A DNA stretch of 64,000 bases, from contig CALIAC010000011.1 of assembly GCA_938041555.1 (NCBI GenBank), positions 1 through 64,000 of the forward strand. The letters run 5' to 3'. The notes under the pieces were generated by a model that did not search any database, had not been told where the DNA came from, and saw only the letters and a program-made list of their open reading frames with translations. A program made the position numbers and the translations under genes. Below, in pieces: positions 43,087-51,974 of the stretch. This DNA is from an uncultured Candidatus Saccharibacteria bacterium (lineage in GTDB: Bacteria > Patescibacteriota > Saccharimonadia > Saccharimonadales > Saccharimonadaceae). Within the stretch, counting starts at the first letter, position 1. Each line of letters starts with the position of its first letter.

Positions 43087-43615
43087 GAGCACACTCCATC
43101 GCCCAGATCATCGCCACAAAAAGCAAAAAATACACCGCCTGCCCCACCAGCATAATATAGCGATGCCACGGCTTGGCAAAGAAGTAGCAGCCAAGAACAA
43201 TAGCCTGGCACACCAGAGCACCACTCGTTACCACCCGTACCACTGAGTGAGCATCGCTCAGCAGGACAAGAATCTCAATGATCGTTATAACCGGTATACA
43301 GCCCCAGGCTGCAATATTATGGACCAAGGTGCGCCGCTGGCTCACGCCAAAGGGCACTAACCCCATCACACAAAAATTAAGACTCACGACAAGAAGGAGT
43401 AGCTGCACCGCTCGTGGCGACGGCGACTGCACAGCCCACAGCGCAAGGCTCAGGCCAGTCAGTGGCAAGAGGATCTTACCCGCAATTACCGTCCTTGTCC
43501 GCTGCTCAATATGCATACTGAGCGTTTTACCAAGCTGCGGCGGCACCATCCATAGTGTGTAGACAAGCAGCACAAGCAAACAACCGGCCATCAGCCCAAG
43601 CCACACGGGTGTCAT
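43079..43615 (-). CDS. Hypothetical membrane protein, about five helices
   Basis: The 178-aa protein (MTPVWLGLMAGCLLVLLVYTLWMVPP...) has membrane helices at about 3-23, 45-62, 68-90, 100-120 and 128-165. No family is recognised; the composition is that of DUF998-like integral proteins. The ATG shares a base with the HAD stop (TGATG), and its own stop overlaps the mutM start, so it sits translationally coupled in the middle of this operon. A GTG one codon earlier is an alternative start. Confidence 0.75.
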   Translation of the reverse strand: MTPVWLGLMAGCLLVLLVYTLWMVPPQLGKTLSMHIEQRTRTVIAGKILLPLTGLSLALWAVQSPSPRAVQLLLLVVSLNFCVMGLVPFGVSQRRTLVHNIAAWGCIPVITIIEILVLLSDAHSVVRVVTSGALVCQAIVLGCYFFAKPWHRYIMLVGQAVYFLLFVAMIWAMECAHA

Positions 43616-44190
43616 CACTCCCCCACCAGCTCCTCAAGCTCGGCCATTGTGCGGCGATTGGCTGTGTGGAGGATGGCGCGCATGCCAGCGGCTTCAGCCC
43701 CAGAGCAGTTATCCAATCGGTCGTCAATCATCACGCATTGGCCAGGCAACACGCCGAGCCGATCTGCTGCTAGCTCGAAGGCTTCGCGGCTTGGCTTGGC
43801 AACGTGCTCGGCATACGAGAGCACCACGGCATCGAAAAGCTGGCGCAGCTCATCAGGAGTAAACAGTCGCTCGATCGTATCGCTCCCCACATTGCTCAGC
43901 AACCCCACCTTGATAGCCGGGTAACGCTGGTGCAGCGCGTGAATCATGGCGATCAGCTCGCTATTGCGCACATGTGCCTGCTCGAGCAATGCCGCTATCT
44001 GGGCTGGCGTTTGCTCCGAGAGCCGTGCCACCTCTGTAATAAATTCCTGCCGCGAGATATAGCCATAGTCCGACTGCTTATTAATATCCTCTAGCTCGGC
44101 CCGGCGATCCGGCGGGCACTGTGCCATCAGCACCTCGATGCTCCCACCATAGAGCACACCAAAACAATCAAAAATTACTGCACGAATCAT
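43615..44190 (-). CDS. HAD-superfamily hydrolase, epoxide-hydrolase-N-like subfamily
   Basis: A Rossmann-fold phosphatase or dehalogenase-like enzyme. The 191-aa protein has motif I IFDCFGVLYGG (nucleophile Asp8; the usual acid/base Asp two residues on is Phe10, as in the FDxGGVL-type branch), motif II VGLLSNVGSD, the motif III Lys in HVAKPSREAFELAADRLG and motif IV VMIDDRLDNCSGAEAAGM. Lacking the second Asp, it may not be a phosphatase. First gene of a four-gene operon ending with mutM and holA. TGG-TATAAT lies 7 nt before the ATG: leaderless. Confidence 0.9.
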   Translation of the reverse strand: MIRAVIFDCFGVLYGGSIEVLMAQCPPDRRAELEDINKQSDYGYISRQEFITEVARLSEQTPAQIAALLEQAHVRNSELIAMIHALHQRYPAIKVGLLSNVGSDTIERLFTPDELRQLFDAVVLSYAEHVAKPSREAFELAADRLGVLPGQCVMIDDRLDNCSGAEAAGMRAILHTANRRTMAELEELVGE

Positions 44191-44197
44191 ACGCTCG

Positions 44198-44206
44198 ATT
44201 ATACCA
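44198..44206 (-). promoter_or_regulatory. Leaderless-type extended -10 of the HAD-mutM-holA operon
   Basis: Minus-strand TGG-TATAAT; hexamer 7 nt from the ATG. Confidence 0.65.
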
Positions 44207-44472
44207 TTGGCAGTGGGGTGTGGCTAGCATGAGCATCAGACAATCCGCGCAGAGTCATCGCACAATCGATATCTCAAAGCCATCTTTATCCGCGTATAAG
44301 CTCCTCCCCCGCTTCTTCATTGGATGGAGTGTGAGGAGTTGTAATAATTTTTTTGATCTTACGCAAGAGAACCGTGCTCTGGAGAGAACTAACTGTCACG
44401 GTATTTCATAAGAGGGTGCGCAAAACCACAGTAGGTTATGTAAGCTTCGAGAGCGAGCCGCACAGCGCCTTT

Positions 44473-45078
44473 TTATTGCGTCTTATCAAACATCGGTGCA
44501 AAGCCAGGGATCTGGTTGGCAAAGAGTGCATGAATCTTAGGTACATCAGCCTTCATCGAGCCAGGCGAGCCTTGACAGCTCGATGTCCAGATGCGCGTCT
44601 TTGTCGTGCCGCTGTCCATCGTCTCGAAGGTGTAGAGCCGCCCAGCAGTGGCACACACCCCACGCACGTCATCGTCGTCCACGCTGCGCGTGTCTTGGAT
44701 CTGCGCCTTGCTCAGGGCATACACGAGTTGCTCGTAGGCCTGCTGGTTGTTCTCAAACTCTTTGCGGTCGAGCTGCTTGTCTAAGTAGCCTTGATACACC
44801 GTATATGTCCGCTTATTGGGCGAAATCTCGATCTGGTACGAGCGGAAGGTCTCATCTGCCACAATCGGCCCGCGCACCGTCCAGCGTACACTGTTGGTTG
44901 CATTATGCGCCACCACTTGGTCGTAGAAGCTCTCGGTCGATTGCTGCGTGTTGGTGTTGTTCGTCTCCTGGCGAGTCGCCACCATGCGGATGACCGACGC
45001 AACTGCTGCCACCACCAACGAAATCACCAAGATAGTGACAATAATCGGAAAAACTTTTGGCCGCTCGCCTTTATACAT
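44473..45078 (-). CDS. Hypothetical membrane-anchored external protein
   Basis: The 201-aa protein MYKGERPKVFPIIVTILVISLVVAAVASVIRMV has one N-terminal membrane helix (about 9-31) after a short basic start, so the remaining 170 residues should lie outside. They include NTQQSTESFYDQVVAHNATNSVRWTVRGPIVADETFRSYQIEIS, with two Cys (VCATAGR; SSCQGSP) able to form a disulfide. Unknown function; the same topology as other envelope proteins here. TGG-TATTGT lies exactly 6 nt before the ATG: leaderless. Confidence 0.75.
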   Translation of the reverse strand: MYKGERPKVFPIIVTILVISLVVAAVASVIRMVATRQETNNTNTQQSTESFYDQVVAHNATNSVRWTVRGPIVADETFRSYQIEISPNKRTYTVYQGYLDKQLDRKEFENNQQAYEQLVYALSKAQIQDTRSVDDDDVRGVCATAGRLYTFETMDSGTTKTRIWTSSCQGSPGSMKADVPKIHALFANQIPGFAPMFDKTQ

Positions 45079-45084
45079 GAGAGT

Positions 45085-45093
45085 ACAATACCA
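45085..45093 (-). promoter_or_regulatory. Leaderless-type -10 of the 201-aa membrane-anchored protein gene
   Basis: Minus-strand TGG-TATTGT; hexamer 6 nt from the ATG. Confidence 0.5.
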
Positions 45094-45149
45094 CAAAGCC
45101 TACAAAAACTCAATAGATCCGAGAGTATAATGCGGAAAAATCCCTGTGA

Positions 45150-46286
45150 TTACGCCGCGAGATCGAAGCCAAAGTGCTCGGCAATAGATTGCTGTTGTTT
45201 GGTGTTTTGCGTGTTCTCGGGAGATGGCACTGCAGCGAGCTTTTGCTCTTGCATCTGCTGCATGAGCTGCATAGCAGGCTCCGACTGCTCAAGACGGCGA
45301 CCCAGCTCGGCGAGGTTCTTATTCGTCTCGCTCTCAATATTGCGATCAGAGAAAAAGTTCCCATAGCCACTGACAAAACGTGCGAGTGATGGGTCAGCTG
45401 CCGCAAGCGCATCATATGCAATATCACCATTTTTGATGCACAGCAAGAACTCTTCTGCTGCAACAGCTCGCACTGCTTCACGCGCTTTGTCGGTATTGAG
45501 AATATCACCATGTGTCTCGGTATACACCTGGTCTTTGCCCATCACGTACTCACCGGTGTCACCCACGCCAGCTTCCAGCACTTCTGTAGTGACGCGGGTT
45601 TTTATGCGCTGTTGGACATCACCATCATGCATATCAAGATGCTCGTCAATGCCAAGCTTTTCAAACTGCTGCTGCACCTTGGTCTCGGTCTTGTGCGTTT
45701 GCTTGTCAAACTTCCCCTTCTGGTTGGCATGGATTGAGTCGCCCAAGCCATCAATCACATCAAGCGCCACAAGCCGCGAGTCACCCTCCCCAGCCAAACG
45801 ATCGGCTGTCGATGCATCAAGCTGATTATACACTTTGCGTGCACTCGTCCGGCGGCCATTTAGCAAGTGATCGCCCTCGTCCTTAGGAGTAAGTGGCTCA
45901 TATTGCTCATCCGGCAAAACACTATCCTCCTCTGCCTTGTCAGGTTCGTCAGTCTTGCTCACGTCCCAGTAGAAGCGATTTGTCGCCATCTCATCAGGGT
46001 TCTCTTGTCTGTTTTGGGGAGAACCATAGAGCGCACCCACCTGCGCGGCAAGGTCATTTATCCGCGGGTCACTACTCTCTGGCGTGGTGGCGTTATCTGT
46101 TTTGTCGAAGGTACTGCTGGGCGCGCTGTTGCCACTAAGGCCGGCGTAGAGACTGTTAACGGCAGCTTCATTTTCGGCTTGTTGCTGCATGGCTGTTTTG
46201 TTATATCCTTTGTGGCGCCGCTCCCTCTTGAGCGCCCCTAGCTGATCTGGGCTTAAATCTCTGCCATTTGGCGGTACTAAGGTCAT
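45150..46286 (-). CDS. Hypothetical large acidic soluble protein
   Basis: I do not recognise this 378-aa protein. The first 150 residues are polar and probably disordered (KTDNATTPESSDPRINDLAAQ). Residues about 180-330 look folded and helical (KVQQQFEKLGIDEHLDMHDGDVQQRIKTRVTTEVLEAGVG). The C-terminus is Gln/Met-rich (AMQLMQQMQEQKLAAVP). No signal peptide or membrane helix. GGAG about 10 nt before the ATG. Confidence 0.75.
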   Translation of the reverse strand: MTLVPPNGRDLSPDQLGALKRERRHKGYNKTAMQQQAENEAAVNSLYAGLSGNSAPSSTFDKTDNATTPESSDPRINDLAAQVGALYGSPQNRQENPDEMATNRFYWDVSKTDEPDKAEEDSVLPDEQYEPLTPKDEGDHLLNGRRTSARKVYNQLDASTADRLAGEGDSRLVALDVIDGLGDSIHANQKGKFDKQTHKTETKVQQQFEKLGIDEHLDMHDGDVQQRIKTRVTTEVLEAGVGDTGEYVMGKDQVYTETHGDILNTDKAREAVRAVAAEEFLLCIKNGDIAYDALAAADPSLARFVSGYGNFFSDRNIESETNKNLAELGRRLEQSEPAMQLMQQMQEQKLAAVPSPENTQNTKQQQSIAEHFGFDLAA

Positions 46287-46465
46287 AAGGGGTATCTCCG
46301 TGAGTGTATTGTTATTAGTTTGTTACACAATAGAACCTCCCGCAAGAAAAGTCAAGCTAGCTGCCTGTGTATAGATATATGTTTTCTCTTCTTTATATTT
46401 TATACAGTCGATGAAAAAGAAATGTACGGATGTAGAAGATTAGTGACTTTGCTCGCGCGCCGCAC

Positions 46466-47263
46466 CTATGCTGCGCGAACAAGCGTATTATCACCTTGTG
46501 GCAGGTCACTACTACCCACGCCTGCTTCGTCTGGTGCAGCACTAATCTGGTTCCAGTCTTCTAAATATGGCGTCACCGTGCGATCACCACCCTTACTCGG
46601 TGTTTCAACCGCCACAACCAAAGGCGACTTCCCTTCATAACAGTCAATAACGTATTGTGTTGTTCCCTGCTCACTCGTTGTTGTCACAACTATCCGAGCT
46701 GTTGCATCATCTGGCACAAGACCAGTTGCGCCAAATGTACCACGAGTCAATTGCCATGCATCAGTCACTCGCGCCTCATACGGTTCTCCACCCACATCAC
46801 AGCAGACCACTCGCCAATCGGCCAGATCCATCGAGCCAAATTCATAATGCTTTAGAGCGCCCATATTACCCGCCGGATCGTACAAAAAGCCATACGTTGG
46901 CCCCTTCTTTTCTATCGCGCGCAACTTGTCGAGCCGAGCGTCAAGCTTCTCTCGCTCTTTTTTATCCAGGGATTGATTTGCCAATCGACCCTCAATTTCT
47001 CTCTCTTCTCTCTGCACCTCTGCTTCAAATAGCTGACGCGCCACTCCTTCGTTCGCTGCCCGCCGCTCCATCTCCGCCTCAGTCAGGGGCTGCAGCTCAC
47101 CACTCGCCTGGGCTGCTTCGACGATGGCATCGTGCGTCGCCTGGTAGGTAGAGCGATCGAGGCTATCGGCAGACGCCTCTGGATCATACGGACTGGGCAG
47201 GCCAGCGCCAGCACGCTCTCCACCATTAGAAAATGATGTATCTACTGCTTCGCTTTGTGCCAT
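46466..47263 (-). CDS. Hypothetical acidic soluble protein
   Basis: I do not recognise this 265-aa protein. Residues 1-55 look disordered; 55-125 form charged helices (AEMERRAANEGVARQLFEAEVQREEREIEGRL). The C-terminal part is beta-rich (MDLADWRVVCCDVGGEPYEARVTDAWQLTRG; TARIVVTTTSEQGTTQYVIDCYEG). GAGGTT lies 6-7 nt before the ATG at 47261-47263. Adjacent genes are also lineage-specific. Confidence 0.75.
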   Translation of the reverse strand: MAQSEAVDTSFSNGGERAGAGLPSPYDPEASADSLDRSTYQATHDAIVEAAQASGELQPLTEAEMERRAANEGVARQLFEAEVQREEREIEGRLANQSLDKKEREKLDARLDKLRAIEKKGPTYGFLYDPAGNMGALKHYEFGSMDLADWRVVCCDVGGEPYEARVTDAWQLTRGTFGATGLVPDDATARIVVTTTSEQGTTQYVIDCYEGKSPLVVAVETPSKGGDRTVTPYLEDWNQISAAPDEAGVGSSDLPQGDNTLVRAA

Positions 47264-47357
47264 GCCCAACCTCTATTCTGTTTTGCTTGTGATGGCCCAG
47301 ATTATACACCACTCTCGATACTTTGTCTATAGTCTGACCTCTGTTCGGTTGGTGTTC

Positions 47358-49925
47358 TTAGACCTGTCCCCAATTATCACCAATCGAGACGTCGACTTTG
47401 AGCTTAACGCCAAGCTGTGGATAAATATGCTCCATTGTCTCGCGCAGGATATGGCTCACCTGCTCGGCATGGGCGCGCGGGCACTCAACCATAATGCTAT
47501 CGTGAATCTGCACCACCTGCCAACCAATCGGCTGGCCATCGCCATCAGCCAGCTGCTCTCCAGCCTGGGCCAGCTTGTCTTCCACCGCCAGCATGGCAAG
47601 CTTCATCAGGTCGGCCTCGGTACCTTGGATCGGCATATTGGCAGCCGCTCGCTCGGCAGCGCTGCGCACCGCAAAGTTACGCGACGCAACATCCGGCGTC
47701 CAGCGGCGGCGACCAAACAGCGTCTGAACAAAGCCCGCATCATGCGCCTGCTGGATAGTCTGCGCCATATAGGCTTTGAGCTTCGGCCGAAGGCGATAAT
47801 ATTCATCAATAAAGTGCTGCGCCTCGGCATAGCTCATCTGCGCGGCGGCGGCCAGGCCATGCTGGCTCATCCCATACAACACCCCAAAGTTCACCACCTT
47901 GGCCCGGCGGCGCTGCTCCTTTGTGACGACATCGAGTGGCACTCCATACACCTGGGCGGCCGTATTCGCGTGGATGTCGATATCGGTATTAAAATCGCGA
48001 ATCATTGCCTCCTCCCCCGACAGCACGGCCGCTAGGCGCAGCTCAAACTGCGAATAGTCAGCATTGACAAACACATTGCCCGGCGCTGGCACAAAGGCAT
48101 CGCGAACGTGCCGCCCTAGCTCACTGCGAATCGGGATGTTTTGCAAATTTGGGTCGGTACTACTGAGTCGGCCCGTCGCTACCACATCTTGGTTGAAAGT
48201 AGTATGGATATAGCCCGCGTCATCGGTCAGCTGCGGCAGCGCCTCAACATACGTGTTTTGTAGCTTCGTCAGCTCGCGGTAGCGCTCCACGAGCCCAATA
48301 ATCGGGTGATGCGGCCGAAGCTTATCCAGCTCCTTCTGGCTCGTCGAGTAACCCGTCTTACCCTTCTTAATCCCCGCCGTTGGCAACTGGAGTTTCACAA
48401 AGAGTGCCTCGGCTAGCTGGGCCGGGCTGCCAATATTAAGCTCATACCCCACCATGCCATAAATCTGCTGCTGCAACTCGGCGATCTCGCTACTCAAGGT
48501 GCGCTGCATCGCCGCAAGTGTGCGGCTATCGAGCCGGATACCGCGCCACTCCATCCGCGCCAGCACAGGGATGAGCGGAAAGTCCATCGTCCGTGCCACC
48601 CGGGCAAGCTCGGGCAGCGCATCAAGCGCCTGAGTTTGCTCATCGTACACCGCCCAGAGCGCACTAATAGCGAGACGTGGGTCATCAAGCGACTCCAGCC
48701 CCGCGAGATCAGCCAGCGCCCGCGACGTACGCAGGGGATTAAGCAAGAACGACCCCTGGGCGGTATCATGCCTCACTACTGGCAACTGCTGCACCCCACG
48801 AGCCAGCAATTGGCGCAATAATTCCTTGGTGCGGTGCCCAACGATCGGCACATGCGGAATAACATCAATCGCATCACGCCAGCTCAGGCGGGCTGCCTTG
48901 CCCCGCTCGTGGCTCACCCACACACCGCCCTCGACCGGCCAGACCAGCAGCTCTTTGGCCATCAGGAAGAGCGCCTTAGCCTGGTGAGCAGGCAGCTCAG
49001 TCGCATGCTGCACCACTGGTACATCGGGCGGCTGAGTACTCTCTGCCGCCTGCATCTGCGGCGGCAATTGGCGCAGCAAACTACGAAACTCCAGCCGCTG
49101 CAACATCGCCCGCACCGCCGCTGGGTCGCAGTTGTCCATTGCCATCGCTGCTCGGTCAAGCGTCACCGGTGCATCGGTATATAGCCGGGCCAGCTCGCGG
49201 CTCATGTAGGCCGAATCTTTGCCCTGCTCCAGCTTGCGCCGCAGCGTATCCTTGACCTGCCAGAGGTTATCATAGAGGTTGTCAAGCGTGTCGAATTGCT
49301 GCAGCAGCTTCACTGCCGTCTTCTCCCCCACGCCTGGCACACCGGGGATATTATCCGACGCATCGCCCTTGAGGCTCTTGAAGTCGAGGAACTGGCCAAT
49401 CCGAATGCCATAGCGCTGCTCGAAGGCGGGGATGTCGAATTTGTCGATGTTGGTCAAGCCTTTCTTGAGGGCATAGAGATAAGTATTTTGGTCGAGTATT
49501 TGCAGAGCGTCGAGGTCACTCGTGATGAGATACGTCTCGATATCCCCTTCCTGCTCGGCCTGGGCATCGAGCGTCGCCATAATGTCGTCTGCCTCATAGT
49601 CATCAAACTCATACAGCGGCCAGCCAAACGCCTGCAAAAGCTCGTGGAGCAGTGGTATCTGGGCGTAAAAATCTGGCGGAGCGGGCTTGCGACCAGCCTT
49701 GTATTGGTCGTAGATGGCAAGACGCCGGCGGATGTTTGTCTTCGGCTTATCCCACGCCACGCACACGTAGTCTGGCTGGAGGCGCTTGATCAGCTCCAGG
49801 CTCAGCGCCGCAAAGCCATACACCCCACCAGTTGGCGTGCCATCAGCCGTCGAGAGGTTGGGCATGGCATAGTACCCACGGTAGAACACACTTTTGCCAT
49901 CAATAATCACGAGGCGCTTCATCAT
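47358..49925 (-). CDS. polA: DNA polymerase I
   Basis: Okazaki-fragment processing and repair polymerase. The 855-aa protein has an intact 5'-3' flap exonuclease (1 to about 285: VIIDGKSVFYRGYYAMP, YEADDIMATLDAQA, SDLDALQIL, GDASDNIPGVPGVGEKTAVKLL), a reduced 3'-5' exonuclease-like region without its metal-binding acids, and a complete polymerase domain (motif A NADYSQFELRLAA, motif B RRAKVVNFGVLYGMSQHGLA, motif C VQIHDSIM). Proofreading is therefore absent, as in Taq-like enzymes. TGC-TATACT lies exactly 6 nt before the first of two adjacent ATGs (49923-49925): leaderless. Confidence 0.96.
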   Translation of the reverse strand: MMKRLVIIDGKSVFYRGYYAMPNLSTADGTPTGGVYGFAALSLELIKRLQPDYVCVAWDKPKTNIRRRLAIYDQYKAGRKPAPPDFYAQIPLLHELLQAFGWPLYEFDDYEADDIMATLDAQAEQEGDIETYLITSDLDALQILDQNTYLYALKKGLTNIDKFDIPAFEQRYGIRIGQFLDFKSLKGDASDNIPGVPGVGEKTAVKLLQQFDTLDNLYDNLWQVKDTLRRKLEQGKDSAYMSRELARLYTDAPVTLDRAAMAMDNCDPAAVRAMLQRLEFRSLLRQLPPQMQAAESTQPPDVPVVQHATELPAHQAKALFLMAKELLVWPVEGGVWVSHERGKAARLSWRDAIDVIPHVPIVGHRTKELLRQLLARGVQQLPVVRHDTAQGSFLLNPLRTSRALADLAGLESLDDPRLAISALWAVYDEQTQALDALPELARVARTMDFPLIPVLARMEWRGIRLDSRTLAAMQRTLSSEIAELQQQIYGMVGYELNIGSPAQLAEALFVKLQLPTAGIKKGKTGYSTSQKELDKLRPHHPIIGLVERYRELTKLQNTYVEALPQLTDDAGYIHTTFNQDVVATGRLSSTDPNLQNIPIRSELGRHVRDAFVPAPGNVFVNADYSQFELRLAAVLSGEEAMIRDFNTDIDIHANTAAQVYGVPLDVVTKEQRRRAKVVNFGVLYGMSQHGLAAAAQMSYAEAQHFIDEYYRLRPKLKAYMAQTIQQAHDAGFVQTLFGRRRWTPDVASRNFAVRSAAERAAANMPIQGTEADLMKLAMLAVEDKLAQAGEQLADGDGQPIGWQVVQIHDSIMVECPRAHAEQVSHILRETMEHIYPQLGVKLKVDVSIGDNWGQV

Positions 49926-49931
49926 AGTTCT

Positions 49932-49940
49932 AGTATAGCA
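49932..49940 (-). promoter_or_regulatory. Leaderless-type extended -10 of polA
   Basis: Minus-strand TGC-TATACT; hexamer 6 nt from the first ATG. Confidence 0.7.
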
Positions 49941-49998
49941 TTGGTGCCGTGCAGAAACATCCTCGCGCAGCGCCTCTACTCTGCTCCCTGCCCTCCAG

Positions 49999-51234
49999 CT
50001 ACAGCGTAGGCGGAGCGCGATGCCGACGCCGTCGCCACCACCACACCAGCCAGCCAGCCAGTGCGATGAGTAGCAAGCACAGGCTAATCAGCAGTGCTGG
50101 CACAAAGTTGCTGATAAGTTCGGCCAGCGGGCCCTGCGCAGCAAACGCACCCTTTTTCTTCTTCACCGTCATCCGTTTAGTGCCCGGCTTTTTATCTTTC
50201 TTGTCGTCCTTTTTCTCTGGTGGAGTAGCCGGTGGTTTTTCGCTAGTGGTTGGAGTGCCGCTTTGGTATATCTTGACATAGTCGATGAGGAAGGTCTGGT
50301 TGGCAAACTTCTTCGATGAGTCGGGCGGGTGCTCCTCACTCTTCCACTCCACGTAATCGTTAAGAATAACATACCACGTATCGTCAAAGACCTGCTTGAA
50401 TTGATTCGCATCCATGCCCATTTTTGCTGGTTTTTCTGCTGGAACCCGAGTGGTTGGATGACTCTTCTCATCGCCCGCTCGATAGTTATACACCAGCACC
50501 GGCTGGTTATCCACGAAGAATCTGACCGTCTCACCATCGTATTCTGTCGCCCAGACATGCCAGTTGTTCGCCAACGTCACTGGGGATGGTATGAGGTTCT
50601 CTCGGCTATGCCCTAGCCCCTTTGTCTTCCATATCTGCGATGACGGGCTGTGGTAGCAGCGAATATGCGTCGTCGACCATGTGTAGGTCGGCGTCCATGA
50701 ATACCACTCTAGCATATCGAGCTCACCATAGGGGTCATTCGCTTGCTTGTTGTTGTTGCAATTGGCAAGCGTCACACTATTGCGCAGCCAAATAGCTGGG
50801 CGCGTCCCATTCTCGCCATTCCAATTAATCTTCGCCCGTACCTCGACGCGGAATGGTTTATGCCCATCGAGCACCCGACCCGACTCCACTCGCCCACTCT
50901 GGTAGCGTGTCATCTTGCCAGATGGGCACGGCTCTTGGCTCGCATTACTATCGCCCAGTGGCTCAGCCACACTCGACACACAGTGACGCCGGGTCGTAAT
51001 CTGCAAAGCGCCGTTAGTCACCGCAACATTGTTGGCGCTATATGCCAAATGTTCCTTGCCATAATTATCCTTATTTTGCTGAAGAACCTTCCAATTCGAC
51101 AGTGACGTCGTAAACTCCTCGTTGTACACCATCTGCCACTGCTGCGCCTGGGCGACCCCACCAAAGATCACCGACACAGCACCCGCAACAAGGACACTCA
51201 CTACTCCATACATCAGCCCACCTTGTCGCTGCAC
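49999..51234 (-). CDS. Surface GH16-family glycoside hydrolase with C-terminal membrane anchor
   Basis: GH16 enzymes cut beta-1,3/1,4-glucans, galactans and related polysaccharides. The 411-aa protein has a signal peptide (VVSVLVAGAVSVIFGGVAQA), a concanavalin-like catalytic domain (about 32-300) with the GH16 signature ELDMLE (E171, D173, E176: the ExDxxE catalytic set), Trp-rich substrate strands (TPTYTWSTTHIRC; WHVWATEYDGETVRFFVDNQPV), a Pro/Lys/Asp-rich linker and a C-terminal membrane helix with WWWRRRR tail. GTG at 51234 has GAGGAG 6 nt upstream; ATG 51213 is an alternative. Same layout as the GH135-like protein at 30607-31896. Confidence 0.87.
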   Translation of the reverse strand: MQRQGGLMYGVVSVLVAGAVSVIFGGVAQAQQWQMVYNEEFTTSLSNWKVLQQNKDNYGKEHLAYSANNVAVTNGALQITTRRHCVSSVAEPLGDSNASQEPCPSGKMTRYQSGRVESGRVLDGHKPFRVEVRAKINWNGENGTRPAIWLRNSVTLANCNNNKQANDPYGELDMLEWYSWTPTYTWSTTHIRCYHSPSSQIWKTKGLGHSRENLIPSPVTLANNWHVWATEYDGETVRFFVDNQPVLVYNYRAGDEKSHPTTRVPAEKPAKMGMDANQFKQVFDDTWYVILNDYVEWKSEEHPPDSSKKFANQTFLIDYVKIYQSGTPTTSEKPPATPPEKKDDKKDKKPGTKRMTVKKKKGAFAAQGPLAELISNFVPALLISLCLLLIALAGWLVWWWRRRRHRAPPTL

Positions 51235-51280
51235 TCCTATCTCCTCAGTCTGCACTATCCGCGCTTATATACGTTATTAT

Positions 51281-51335
51281 ATAAGTGTACACGTTTTATA
51301 TAAGTGTACACGTTTTATATAAGTGTACACGTTTT
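51281..51335 (-). repeat. Triple 19-bp repeat with GTGTACAC palindromes in the GH16 promoter
   Basis: Three head-to-tail copies of ATAAGTGTACACGTTTTAT (51281-51299, 51300-51318, 51319-51335, the last incomplete). Each contains the perfect palindrome GTGTACAC. On the minus strand a TATAAT overlaps the copy nearest the gene (51278-51283), so a protein bound here would sit on the GH16 promoter. There are no spacers, so it is not a CRISPR array. Confidence 0.75.
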
Positions 51336-51382
51336 GTCGGATTTTTCAATTGTTATAGCATAAGTATTACTACACTGAAACG

Positions 51383-51814
51383 CTACGCTAACACCTCTCC
51401 ACCGCCTTGGCTGCTCTGTGCCCTTCGTGCTAACTCTTGCGCAACCTGCCGCCGAGCACGCGCTCGCTCAACATTGTCTGTTCCACCAACAACATCATCT
51501 GTATCTGGCTGATGTTTTGTGATGTCCGCCATATGCGCCGCAAGGCATTCAGCCTGCACTGGGCAACTGCCGCATATCGTTTTCCCTTTTTCAATATTTC
51601 CCCAATGCTCCCGCTTTCTCCCATCGAGGCCAATAAAGTACTGTTCATCCTCGAGGCTACAAGCAGCTTGTCCAATCCATACTGATCGAGGGGCTGGCTT
51701 ATATCCGCCGCGAATCAGCCGCTCAGTATATACCGCAGGGCTTACGCCATTCTTTATCTGTTCTCGCATTGCCAGCGTGGCAGGGGTTGGCTTTCTTGGT
51801 TGTTCACGCATCAT
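51383..51814 (-). CDS. WhiB-like protein, single domain
   Basis: Wbl proteins are Actinobacterial 4Fe-4S transcription factors that act on the major sigma factor. The 143-aa protein has the four-cysteine set C52, C81, C84 and C90 (AACSLED, then ICGSCPVQAEC: C-x2-C-x5-C). The turn after it is GG (VVGGTD) instead of G(V/I)WGG, and a basic helix follows (ERARARRQVAQELARRAQ), as in Wbl DNA-binding tails. The start is uncertain: ATGs at 51814 and 51856 are both possible. It follows a second WhiB-like gene by 160 bp on the same strand. Confidence 0.8.
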   Translation of the reverse strand: MMREQPRKPTPATLAMREQIKNGVSPAVYTERLIRGGYKPAPRSVWIGQAACSLEDEQYFIGLDGRKREHWGNIEKGKTICGSCPVQAECLAAHMADITKHQPDTDDVVGGTDNVERARARRQVAQELARRAQSSQGGGEVLA

Positions 51815-51974
51815 AAGTTTTTTCTCTTTTGCTATACAAAACGTTGGCTTCTGCATTATTCCACACACCTGTTATTTTGCCAAGCATAAGCAGTGTGTTC
51901 CGCCGCTTGTCGCTCTACCACTGCATCACCTAGCGGCGCCGAGCCCGCCGCTGCTTGGGTTTGGGCATACCCCA

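Noticed and set aside
51281..51335. Possible CRISPR array
   Set aside because: The three 19-bp repeats abut each other without spacers and lie on a promoter; operator array is the simpler reading.
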